Source: an uncultured Clostridia bacterium
GTDB lineage: Bacteria; Bacillota; Clostridia; UBA1381
DNA: 64,000 nt
Reading direction: 5' to 3'
Assembly (NCBI GenBank): GCA_934454145.1
Contig: CAKSFT010000002.1
Span: 124,001-188,000 of the forward strand
The notes under the pieces are model-generated. The model did not search any database. It saw only the letters and a program-made list of their open reading frames with translations, and was not told the origin of the DNA. The translations under genes and the position numbers were made by a program. This document shows positions 16,894 to 24,212 of the stretch, in pieces (positions within the stretch are counted from its first letter, which is position 1; every line of letters starts with the position of its first letter).

Positions 16894-18045
16894 ATGCAGA
16901 CGCTACTTTATTCGGAGATTAATATTTTCAGTATTATTGCGCTGTTTACCGTTATGTTCAATTCTTCGGTATTCGGTGTTGACACAAAAAATAAGAACCG
17001 ACTGTTTTCATGTTCCGCCTGCTTTGCGGCTATGTCATGCATCTGTGATTTTCTGTGGGAAATGAGCGCAGGCGGATATCTGCTTCTCTCGCGGTCGGCG
17101 GCGGTGTTGGTGAATACAATGTATTTTATATGCTATGCACTGTCGTTTTGCTGTTGGTTTTTGTATGTTGAGTCTATAGCCGAGTCAAAAATATTCAAAC
17201 GAAAAAAGAGAACGTATATAGCGATTTTACCGCTTGCAGCGCTGGTTATACTGCTTGCGGCATCAGTGTTTACAGGGTGCGTATTTTCGATAGACGAAAG
17301 CCTTAATTACACGAGAGGGCCGCTGTTCTTTATGCAGGTAGTCTTATCCTACGGATATATCGCCGCTGCCGTTATCAGAATACTGTACGATTCAATCGGC
17401 AGAAAAAATAAGTTTGTATGGGACAACATTATTTTTGCTGCCGTTTTTGCGGGCCCCATAATTGCCGCTTCAACGCTTCAGGCGTTCTTCCCGGAATTGC
17501 CGATTGCCTGCCTCGGAATCGTTTTAGCGTTTATGAATGTATATGTCTATTCGCTTAAAGTGCATGTTTCCGTTGACATGCTCACCGGGATCGCCAACCG
17601 ACACAAGCTTATGAATGAACTTGAGGATAGGATATCTTCGCTGAAAAAGGACGAGAAACTCTATTTTCTTTTTCTCGATATTGATTCTTTTAAGCAGATA
17701 AATGATACTTTTGGGCATCACGAGGGCGATAATGCATTAAAATCGGTAGCGGCTGTGCTGAAGACTTTATGCAAAACAACAGGCGGTTTTTGCGCACGGT
17801 ACGGCGGCGATGAATTTGCGGTTATACAGGTTCTGAAAAAAAGCGGAGATATAAAGAGAATTAAAAAGGATATCTACGATTCGGTAGAAAAAATAACGGA
17901 TAAAAATTCGGCATATTCTTTAAGCGTCAGCATAGGCTGTGCACAGCACACAAGCGAAACCGAGAGTGTTCAAGAGCTTATTTCATGTGCTGACAGCAAT
18001 ATGTACAGCAAGAAAATGCAGAGAAAAGAAAAAATAAAAAGGTAA
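16894..18045 (+). CDS. Membrane diguanylate cyclase (GGDEF)
   Basis: A 383-residue protein with about seven N-terminal membrane helices (residues ~10-220) followed by a GGDEF domain: DMLTGIANRHKLMNEL, FLDIDSFKQINDTFGHHEGD and the active-site loop ARYGGDEFAV, all intact, so it should make c-di-GMP from two GTP. No RxxD inhibition site is seen five residues before GGDEF, so product feedback may be absent. AGGAGG at 16882-16887 directly abuts ATG 16888; I therefore choose ATG 16894, six bases away. It sits divergent from a sensor kinase operon and before a broken GGDEF-type gene, a local cluster of signalling genes. Confidence 0.9.
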   Translation: MQTLLYSEINIFSIIALFTVMFNSSVFGVDTKNKNRLFSCSACFAAMSCICDFLWEMSAGGYLLLSRSAAVLVNTMYFICYALSFCCWFLYVESIAESKIFKRKKRTYIAILPLAALVILLAASVFTGCVFSIDESLNYTRGPLFFMQVVLSYGYIAAAVIRILYDSIGRKNKFVWDNIIFAAVFAGPIIAASTLQAFFPELPIACLGIVLAFMNVYVYSLKVHVSVDMLTGIANRHKLMNELEDRISSLKKDEKLYFLFLDIDSFKQINDTFGHHEGDNALKSVAAVLKTLCKTTGGFCARYGGDEFAVIQVLKKSGDIKRIKKDIYDSVEKITDKNSAYSLSVSIGCAQHTSETESVQELISCADSNMYSKKMQRKEKIKR

Positions 18046-18092
18046 ACCGCAGGGGCTTTTTCGCTTTTGCGGGAATATCAAGGAGGATTTTT

Positions 18093-18633
18093 ATGATATC
18101 CCCCAAAGCGAAATTTTGGATTATGTATGCGAAGAAGAAATAACCCGGCAGCTTTTCGGCGACCATTTCGACGGTGCGGTCTTAATAGATTGGGAGAGCG
18201 GAGATATTATCGGAATCAACGAATATTTGACAGGAAAATTTGAAAAATACATGGATAAAAGCGATATTTCCTATTCGCACAACTTAGAAAACTTTCTGTC
18301 CGAATGTGTTGACGGTGCAAACCGCTCTGCATTGAAGGAACGTGCAGCGCCGGAGGCTGTAACCGAACGTCTTGCTTCACGAAAATCATACAACGTAGAC
18401 GTTCAGCTGAATTCCGAGAAAAACGGGATGCGTCTTTCAAAGCGTTTTTGATACAGACACTATAACGAAAATAAAAATATCATTCTGCTCGTTTGCGAGG
18501 ACGTTTCGGAGATTTTGTCGGGAGAAATTGACCCTCTCACGGGGTTTTTGATTCAACGGGATTTCATCATATTAAGGAATGGCTCAGCGAGCATCCCGGC
18601 GAAAAGTTCCGCATACAGCGGTATATCATATAA
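18093..18633 (+). pseudogene. Broken signalling gene (PAS-like plus start of a GGDEF domain)
   Basis: A strong ribosome site (AAGGAGG) precedes ATG 18093, but that frame stops after 16 codons. A frame one base away reads on as ILDYVCEEEITRQLFGDHFD...GAVLIDWESGDIIGINEYL to a stop at 18449; beyond it the frame continues as VCEDVSEILSGEIDPLTG and, after another shift, STGFHHIKEWLSEHPGEKF. EIDPLTG...F is the start of a GGDEF domain as in Clostridium-type hybrid sensors. At least two frameshifts and a stop make it non-functional, and the rest is deleted. It shares strand with the cyclase gene and lies 47 bp behind it. Confidence 0.65.
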
Positions 18634-18646
18634 AAAGGCACAAAAA

Positions 18647-18695
18647 AGCCGCCCGACAATAAAGGCATGTTGCCTCTATGCCGGGCGGCTTTTTC
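18647..18695. terminator. Intrinsic terminator, convergent region
   Basis: GCCGCCCG...CGGGCGGC stem with an inner GAGGCA-type hairpin, A-run on the left and T-run on the right, able to work for both the broken gene (+) and TlpA gene (-). Confidence 0.8.
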
Positions 18696-18817
18696 TGCCG
18701 TCTGAAACCCTCGTTTTAAAAAGGCTTATTTTAATTTTTTCATTTAATGATTACATACCATAAACCGACGCAGAATTTTTATAGTATATTTGTACGAGCA
18801 TTATTTTAATACTATTT

Positions 18818-19735
18818 TCATCTCATATCGGCGGCAATACATTGGTCGATTAACGATTTCAGCTTCTCCATTTGCGATTTGTCGGTAACGGCGCCGACTA
18901 TGGGTTCTCCGACGATGCTGCCGCTGCGGTCAACCACATATGTTGTGGGATAGGCGTATACATTTTCGACAAACTTTCCCGCCTCGCTGTCAGAATCAAA
19001 GTATACATTCCGATAGGAGGCGTCTTTCTTTTTCAAAACTGCCTTTGCTTCGGATATTGCCGCCTCATCTCCGTCCAGCGTGAAAGAATTTATTCCGATG
19101 AGAGAACCGCCTTTCCCGGAAAGCTCCTTATTCAGCGCATCGAGTTCGGAAAGCTCACCCACGCAGGGAGAGCAGGTGGTGAACCAAAAGTTTACCACCG
19201 TGACAGCATTGCCTGAAAACAGCTCATCACTCTTTATTTCGTTCCCGTCCAGATCCTTTCCTTCAAAGGACGGAAAATTCCCCGTACTGCCGTTATCGGA
19301 TGGCATACTCATATCATTATCCGATGATTTTTGCGCTGCATCCGGATATTTTTTTTCAATCATAGTCAACTTATTTTCAATATCCCGGATTTTCTCTGCT
19401 TCACCCTTAAGCAATTTAAGCTCGTCCTCTGTAAACCGTTCCTTGACGGTGTCAATGGTTTTGAGAAGAAAATCCCCGTAGTTTTTACCGTCCTCTTGTA
19501 AAGTCATACCTTTGTCCGCCGCCGCAAAAACCTGTTCCCAAAGTTCGGTATTTTCTGCCAGAATCGCATTTTCACGTGCCATCAGTTCTTTATGCATTGC
19601 TACCGCTTCTTCGGCATTTTTCGGTTCATTTTCCATACCGTTCAATTTGTTTTTATCCGCCGTTGTGCAGGCTGCCGTAACCAACACCAGCAACACAAGC
19701 GTCAGCGCCGCTGTTATAAGTTTCTTTATACTCAT
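18818..19735 (-). CDS. TlpA/ResA-like thioredoxin-fold lipoprotein
   Basis: A 305-residue lipoprotein: MSIKKLITAALTLVLLVLVT then the lipobox AAC. Residues ~25-150 are charged and helical (a spacer of unknown role). The C-terminal ~150 residues are a TlpA/redoxin domain with the active CxxC in FTTCSPCVGEL and the cis-Pro region AYPTTYVVDRSG. It should be a membrane-anchored thiol:disulfide reductase outside the cytoplasmic membrane. ATG 19735 follows AGGAGG; a longer frame upstream has no ribosome site. It is the last gene of the operon Fur - CXXC protein - 4Fe-4S protein - TlpA; the Fe-S membrane protein may pass it electrons (inference). Confidence 0.85.
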   Translation of the reverse strand: MSIKKLITAALTLVLLVLVTAACTTADKNKLNGMENEPKNAEEAVAMHKELMARENAILAENTELWEQVFAAADKGMTLQEDGKNYGDFLLKTIDTVKERFTEDELKLLKGEAEKIRDIENKLTMIEKKYPDAAQKSSDNDMSMPSDNGSTGNFPSFEGKDLDGNEIKSDELFSGNAVTVVNFWFTTCSPCVGELSELDALNKELSGKGGSLIGINSFTLDGDEAAISEAKAVLKKKDASYRNVYFDSDSEAGKFVENVYAYPTTYVVDRSGSIVGEPIVGAVTDKSQMEKLKSLIDQCIAADMR

Positions 19736-19754
19736 GTTTATTCCTCCTGATTTT

Positions 19755-20660
19755 TTATTTATCATCTGCGGCATTTGTGCCGCTTTTATCTTTGCCTTCT
19801 CCGAAGCCGTACCGAAAATGAACGGCATTCGTCGGGCATGCCCGGACGCACATACCGCAGCGAATACATTCGGTGTGATTCGGTGTTTTCGTCACGTCCA
19901 CAGCCATTTTGCAAGCTTTTGCGCATTTTCCACAGGTTACACATTTGCCGGTATCCACTTTCATTTGAAACAGCGAAACCTTGTTCAGCAGGGCATAGAA
20001 CGCACCAAGCGGACACAGCCATTTGCAGAACGGTCTGTAAAACAACACGCTTACCGCAGTTACCGTAATCAAAACACTGAATTTCCAAGCAAACAATGCT
20101 CCGAGTGCAGACCGAATACCGGAATTGACAATGGATAGCGGAATTGCCCCCTCCAATACACCCTGCGGACAAATATACTTGCAGAAAAAGGGGTCACCCA
20201 TTCCGACATCGTTTACCGCCAATGCCGGCAACAGAAACACCGTTACCAAAAGAACGGCGTATTTAATCCAAGTCAAACATTTCAGCTTTTTGGTTGAAAA
20301 CTTTTTTGTCGGGATTTTATGCAGCAGCTCCTGAAACCAGCCGAACGGACACAAAAAGCCGCAGATAAAGCGTCCCAGCAATACTCCGAGCAATATAAGA
20401 GTTCCTGTAACATAATATGAGAAACCATACTTTGCAGATCCCGCCACCGTCTGAAGCGCACCGATAGGGCAGGCTCCGGATGCCGCAGGACAGGAGTAGC
20501 AGTTAAGTCCCGGCACACATACTGTTTTTCCGGCTCCCCGATAAATTTCGCCCTTCAGAAAATTTGGCAGATGCAGGTTGCTAAACATAGCCGCCGCTGC
20601 CTGAATGTACCCGCGAAAGCGAGTCAGTTTTTGTGATATACCTGAAAATTTCTTACCCAA
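19755..20660 (-). CDS. NapH/NosR-like membrane 4Fe-4S binding protein
   Basis: A 301-residue protein with about five membrane helices and several Cys motifs. Two membrane-embedded CxxxCP motifs (GFLCPFGWFQELLHK and WLCPLGAFYALLNK) are typical of the NapH/MauN/RdxA family, a third CP lies in KYICPQGVLE, and the C-terminal soluble part has two 4Fe-4S ferredoxin motifs (CVTCGKCAKACKM and CIRCGMCVRACP). An N-terminal cluster CYSCPAASGACP is also present. Such proteins carry electrons across or along the membrane to extracytoplasmic redox partners. It starts 8 bp inside the end of the CXXC protein gene and ends 20 bp before the TlpA gene, so they are one operon. Confidence 0.9.
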   Translation of the reverse strand: MGKKFSGISQKLTRFRGYIQAAAAMFSNLHLPNFLKGEIYRGAGKTVCVPGLNCYSCPAASGACPIGALQTVAGSAKYGFSYYVTGTLILLGVLLGRFICGFLCPFGWFQELLHKIPTKKFSTKKLKCLTWIKYAVLLVTVFLLPALAVNDVGMGDPFFCKYICPQGVLEGAIPLSIVNSGIRSALGALFAWKFSVLITVTAVSVLFYRPFCKWLCPLGAFYALLNKVSLFQMKVDTGKCVTCGKCAKACKMAVDVTKTPNHTECIRCGMCVRACPTNAVHFRYGFGEGKDKSGTNAADDK

Positions 20661-20793
20661 TTCCTACACACTCCAGACATAATCTGATTGCCTTGCTCAG
20701 CACGGTCGCCGCCTCACCCCGCAAAGCTCCGGCGCATAGCATTACTGTTCCGACAGCCAAAAGCAAAGCCTGCGCCGTTTTTTTCCAATGCAT
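20653..20793 (-). CDS. CD1871A-type CXXC motif small membrane protein
   Basis: A 46-residue protein, MHWKKTAQALLLAVGTVMLC, with one membrane helix and the C-terminal motif EAATVLSKAIRLCLECVGIG, which is the signature of the CD1871A family found beside Fe-S and thioredoxin-like genes in Clostridia. The CLEC pair is probably redox active or metal binding. ATG 20793 is preceded by AAAGGA at 11 bases; an ATG four codons upstream overlaps that site and is less likely. The stop overlaps the next gene by 8 bases. Its function is not established; its fixed place in the cluster suggests a helper of the 4Fe-4S protein. Confidence 0.8.
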   Translation of the reverse strand: MHWKKTAQALLLAVGTVMLCAGALRGEAATVLSKAIRLCLECVGIG

Positions 20794-20827
20794 ATATTGC
20801 CACATCCTTTCTTTATCCGCTTTCGGA

Positions 20828-21220
20828 TTATATATTGTTTTCCGTTTTACATTCCGGGCAGATTCCCTCGAACACGGCTCTGTGACGAAATACCGTGTAA
20901 CCGGTCGCATTTGCAACCTTTTCATCCGGATCGGAAAGATAATTAAACGGAATATCCATTACCTTTCCGCACTTAAGACAGATAATATGATAGTGAAGGT
21001 CTGTTCTCAAATCATATCTGTCTGCACCCGGCACCTTGATATGAAGTATTTCTCCGTCCTCTGACAAACAGTTTAAATTGCGGTATACGGTACCCTGACT
21101 GATTTTTCCGTCAATTGCATGGACCTCCTCACATATCGTGTTGGCGGTCGGATGATCTGTGTGGTTTCTGACTGTTTCCAGAACGATTCTGCGCTGTTTT
21201 GTTTCTCTGTGTTTCAGCAT
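20828..21220 (-). CDS. Fur/PerR-family metalloregulator
   Basis: A 130-residue regulator: winged helix in residues ~10-80 (TVYRNLNCLSEDGEI is the conserved recognition segment), then the dimerisation domain with the metal-site motif DLHYHIICLKCGKVMDI and a second pair CPEC near the C terminus, forming the structural Zn site. It heads the redox operon, 35 bp before the CXXC protein gene. A PerR-like role (peroxide or redox sensing) fits the operon better than iron uptake, but the residues alone do not decide. A 25-bp perfect palindrome at 21415-21439 is a likely binding site. Confidence 0.85.
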   Translation of the reverse strand: MLKHRETKQRRIVLETVRNHTDHPTANTICEEVHAIDGKISQGTVYRNLNCLSEDGEILHIKVPGADRYDLRTDLHYHIICLKCGKVMDIPFNYLSDPDEKVANATGYTVFRHRAVFEGICPECKTENNI

Positions 21221-21414
21221 TATTTATGTACTCCCCTAAGTTTTGTCATATTTCAAATTTGTTATTCAGCGTCCGTCAAGCGGAACATATTCCCTGCATG
21301 GAGCAACAACAGTATATGCCGGGGAAATGCCTTCATTAAATTTTTATTGGTTCTTGTTCTCGCATATTTATTGTTTTTCATAATCACCTCATACTTTTCA
21401 TTTTATTTTTATAT

Positions 21415-21439
21415 ATTATTAGGAATTATTCCTAATAAT
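21415..21439. promoter_or_regulatory. Palindromic Fur/PerR-like box
   Basis: Perfect 12+1+12 palindrome with core ATTAGGAATTATTCCTAAT, lying 195 bp before the fur-type gene (-) and 240 bp before the HU gene (+). Its AT-rich shape and TTATTC-type half-site fit Fur-family operators. Confidence 0.5.
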
Positions 21440-21614
21440 AATTATACAATAATCTATTCTCCTTGTCAAGACAAACGGCAGAAATCTTCACTAATCTCTG
21501 CTTTTTCGGCATTTTGCACTATGAAAATTTTTATGATTTTTTTGCTTTTCTTAAAAACGCAAAAGCTATTTTTCTTTCAAAACTACAAAAAACTACAAAA
21601 ATCATCAGTATGTA

Positions 21615-21643
21615 TTGCCAAAAAAGAAAATCTGTGATAGAAT
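21615..21643 (+). promoter_or_regulatory. Promoter of the first HU gene
   Basis: TTGCCA, 17-bp spacer, TAGAAT, about 35 bp before ATG 21678. Confidence 0.55.
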
Positions 21644-21677
21644 ACAAAATAACCGTATACGACGAGGAGGTGTGACG

Positions 21678-21950
21678 ATGAACAAATCAGAGTTGGTTGC
21701 GATAATGGCTGAAAAAGCGAGCCTTTCAAAAAAGGACGCCGAGGGCGCATTGAACGCATTTGTTGACGCTGTAAAGGATGCCGTAAAGAAGAACGACAAG
21801 GTTCAGCTTGTCGGCTTCGGAACTTTTGAATCTCGTAAAAGAGAAGCAAGAGAAGGCAAAAACCCGCAGACGGGCGAAAAAATCAAAATCGCCGCGTGCA
21901 ACTCGCCGGCTTTCAAGCCCGGCAAAGGCTTCAAGGATTACATAAACTAA
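21678..21950 (+). CDS. HU-family nucleoid DNA-binding protein (copy 1)
   Basis: A 90-residue HU protein: MNKSELVAIMAEKASLSKKD, the beta-arm region GFGTFESRKREAREGKNPQT with the Pro of the NPQTG tip, and the C-terminal helix AFKPGKGFKDYIN. It bends DNA and compacts the nucleoid as a dimer. ATG 21678 lies 6 bases after GAGGAGGTG. A second, more typical HU gene lies at 56447; this copy differs in the AACNSPAFKPGKGFKD end and sits alone beside the redox operon. Confidence 0.95.
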   Translation: MNKSELVAIMAEKASLSKKDAEGALNAFVDAVKDAVKKNDKVQLVGFGTFESRKREAREGKNPQTGEKIKIAACNSPAFKPGKGFKDYIN

Positions 21951-21962
21951 GAAAAACAAGAG

Positions 21963-22004
21963 AAAACCGCCAATATGATTAAAATCATTGTCGGCGGTTT
22001 TTCT
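21963..22004 (+). terminator. Terminator of HU gene copy 1
   Basis: AAAACCGCC and GGCGGTTTTT flank an inner hairpin AATGATTTTAA-like (ATGATTAAAATCAT). Confidence 0.85.
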
Positions 22005-22054
22005 ATGTGAATTTATTACTGCATATTTGTATTTATTCCTATCCGTTATACGAT

Positions 22055-22276
22055 TTATGTCTTATTATCTATACCATTATCTTTATCAGAGCCGATAATA
22101 ACATTGTTTGTTGTCGGTTCGGCGGTAGGGATATTAAGTGCATTTTGTCCCGATAGTGCTTTTGCTTCAATATTTTCGGGGTCATGCTTTAATACTTCCA
22201 ACAGCATTTTATAAAAATATATAAATAACTTTATTTTTTTGTTTATGTTTTTAATTAAGCGCTTGATATTTCTCAC
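22055..22276 (-). CDS. Doubtful 73-residue protein or gene remnant
   Basis: The frame reads ...LLEVLKHDPENIEAKALSGQ, which looks like the last unit of a tetratricopeptide repeat, followed by a polar tail. The first ~25 residues are Lys/Ile-rich and probably not coding. It may be the C-terminal scrap of a TPR or HTH-TPR regulator. It overlaps the promoter region of the broken XRE gene on the other strand. I would not rely on it. Confidence 0.2.
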   Translation of the reverse strand: MRNIKRLIKNINKKIKLFIYFYKMLLEVLKHDPENIEAKALSGQNALNIPTAEPTTNNVIIGSDKDNGIDNKT

Positions 22277-22291
22277 TTTTAGGCATATAAT
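22263..22291 (+). promoter_or_regulatory. Promoter of the broken XRE regulator gene
   Basis: TTGATA, 17-bp spacer, TATAAT. The -35 lies inside the near-palindrome ATTAAGCGCTTGAT, a plausible operator. Confidence 0.65.
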
Positions 22292-22319
22292 ATAGTTAAT
22301 ATTTAATCAAGGAGTTAGA

Positions 22320-22746
22320 ATGCTATTTTTCTAAAAGATTAAAAAAAATAAGGAAAGAAAATAACATGACACAGACAGAACTTGCCAAAGCACTTGGTGT
22401 TTCGGGAGGAACGGTCGCCATGTGGGAAACGGATAAACGCAAGCCAAGCTTTGAAATGCTTGAAAAGCTGTCTGAAATATTTGATAAACAGCTTAGCTAT
22501 ATTATGTGAACTTCCGATGTTCCGCTTGCCGCCGACTTGACAAACGAAGATATAAACCGGCTGGGAGAGTGGGTAATACAGGAACAATATGAGGATTCAT
22601 TTGGGAAGTATATAACCCCAGATGAATATGGGCAAAATGCGGTTGATGCAATTATTCGTTCGGAATTTGCACGCTGCCAGGAACAGGGCGGACTTAAGAG
22701 CGCAAAAGGAATTTCTGTTGCTGTGAAAATACGAGATGTGAAGTAA
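22320..22746 (+). pseudogene. Broken XRE-family HTH regulator next to the R-M genes
   Basis: A promoter, AAGGAG and ATG 22320 are present, but the frame meets TAA after four codons; removing one T from the run of five at 22325-22330 gives SKRLKKIRKENNMTQTELAK and the intact HTH (ALGVSGGTVAMWETDKRKPS). The HTH frame then has an in-frame TGA at 22507, after which it continues in the same frame as TSDVPLAADLTNEDINRLGE...YGQNAVDAIIRSEF to 22746. So one frameshift and one nonsense codon separate a normal promoter from its product. It could once have controlled the methyltransferase gene 148 bp downstream (inference). A sequencing error could explain the first but hardly both. Confidence 0.7.
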
Positions 22747-22893
22747 AATATGATTGTATGTATTTCAAGTAATACAAATAATTAATTTTAAATAATCAAA
22801 AAACTGGGCTAACAATCCGATATCTATCGGTGCTGACAATTTTGGTCCCAATTATAAGTGTGATGACTGAAATGACAGTCAAAGGAGGACTTT

Positions 22894-24111
22894 ATGCAAA
22901 AAACTATTTGTGAATTATTCGCGGGTGTTGGCGGATTTCGTTTGGGGTTTGACCGACTTGAAACAGGGTGGAAAACCACATGGTTTTCTCAGTGGGAACC
23001 CGGTGCACGGACGCAATGGGCACATGATTGTTATATACAGCATTTCGGCGATAGCCTTGATGTCAATGGTGAAAATCATACTGATGAAGATATCAGCACA
23101 GTAAACAAGAAAATGATTCCTGAGCATAATCTTTTGGTTGGAGGATTCCCCTGCCAAGATTATAGTGTTGCTCATTCATTAACCTCTTCAAAAGGAATTG
23201 AGGGAAAAAAAGGCGTTCTTTGGTGGCAAATAAGAGAGACATTAATCGCAAAAAAAGCACCGTTTTGTATTTTGGAAAATGTAGATAGATTACTTAAATC
23301 TCCGGCAAAACAGCGTGGCAGAGATTTTGGTGTTATTTTAGCTTGTTTGTCTGAACTTGGTTATAGTGCAGAATGGAGAGTCGTAAATGCAGCACAATAT
23401 GGCGCAGCACAGAGAAGACGCAGAACTTTTATTTTTGCATATAGAAACGATACGATATATGGCAAAAACATTTGTAAAAACTCTGCTAAAGAAATTATAT
23501 CTGATAACGGCTTTATGGCTAAGGCATTTCCCATAATTGAGTGTGGCGAAATAACTAAGACTACATTAGATGCAGATATTGTTGAAGTAAGTGATAAATT
23601 CAGATTTGCATTTGAAAATGCGGGATATATGCACAATGGTGAAGTTTATACCGCAAAAGTAAATGAGCTTGAAGAAACACCAATTTTTCTCGGTCAAATC
23701 CTACAGAAAAATGTTGATGAAAAGTATTATATAACTACCGAAAAAATGCCTAAATGGACATATCTTAAAGGTGCAAAAAAAATACCGAGAAAAACAGCGG
23801 ACGGTCACGAGTATATTTTTTCGGAGGGTTCGATTGCCTTTCCCGACCCGTTGGACAGACCGGGAAGAACAATGCTGACAAGTGAATCTACACTTAATCG
23901 ATCAACTCATGTGGTTTCAGATCCCGGAACGGGAAGACTTCGGTTATTAACTCCTGTAGAAACTGAACGTCTGCAAGGCTTTGACGATGAATGGACAAAT
24001 AGCGGAATGCCGGATAGAATGAGATATTTTTGCATGGGTAATGCATTAGTAGTACCCATGATAACCAGAATGGGGAAAGTTCTTGATACTATTATAGAAC
24101 AGGAAAAATAG
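22894..24111 (+). CDS. C5-cytosine DNA methyltransferase of a type II R-M system
   Basis: A 405-residue Dcm-type enzyme. Motif I is CELFAGVGGFRLGF (residues ~5-18), motif IV with the catalytic Cys is VGGFPCQDYSVA (~84-95), motif VI is FCILENVDRLL, motif VIII AAQYGAAQRRRRTFIFA, motifs IX-X RLLTPVETERLQGFDDEW and YFCMGNALVVPM. All are intact, so it should transfer a methyl group from SAM to C5 of cytosine. The next gene is a Sau3AI-type nuclease, whose known partners are C5 methyltransferases acting on GATC; GATC is thus the likely target. AAAGGAGG lies 7 bases before the start. The three R-M genes are more AT-rich than their surroundings, as often in transferred islands. Confidence 0.92.
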   Translation: MQKTICELFAGVGGFRLGFDRLETGWKTTWFSQWEPGARTQWAHDCYIQHFGDSLDVNGENHTDEDISTVNKKMIPEHNLLVGGFPCQDYSVAHSLTSSKGIEGKKGVLWWQIRETLIAKKAPFCILENVDRLLKSPAKQRGRDFGVILACLSELGYSAEWRVVNAAQYGAAQRRRRTFIFAYRNDTIYGKNICKNSAKEIISDNGFMAKAFPIIECGEITKTTLDADIVEVSDKFRFAFENAGYMHNGEVYTAKVNELEETPIFLGQILQKNVDEKYYITTEKMPKWTYLKGAKKIPRKTADGHEYIFSEGSIAFPDPLDRPGRTMLTSESTLNRSTHVVSDPGTGRLRLLTPVETERLQGFDDEWTNSGMPDRMRYFCMGNALVVPMITRMGKVLDTIIEQEK

Positions 24112-24212
24112 CATAAAATGGTTCAAAAACATATTCTCAGGATTTTGTGCTTTATTACACAGGACTATTTGGTGATAGTACAAAGGTTTTTGTGAAAGGA
24201 GGGACAAAACAT

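Noticed and set aside
21119..21637. A 172-codon plus-strand frame opposite the fur-like gene.
   Set aside because: Antisense to a clear gene and then Phe/Ile-rich translation of AT-rich intergenic DNA.
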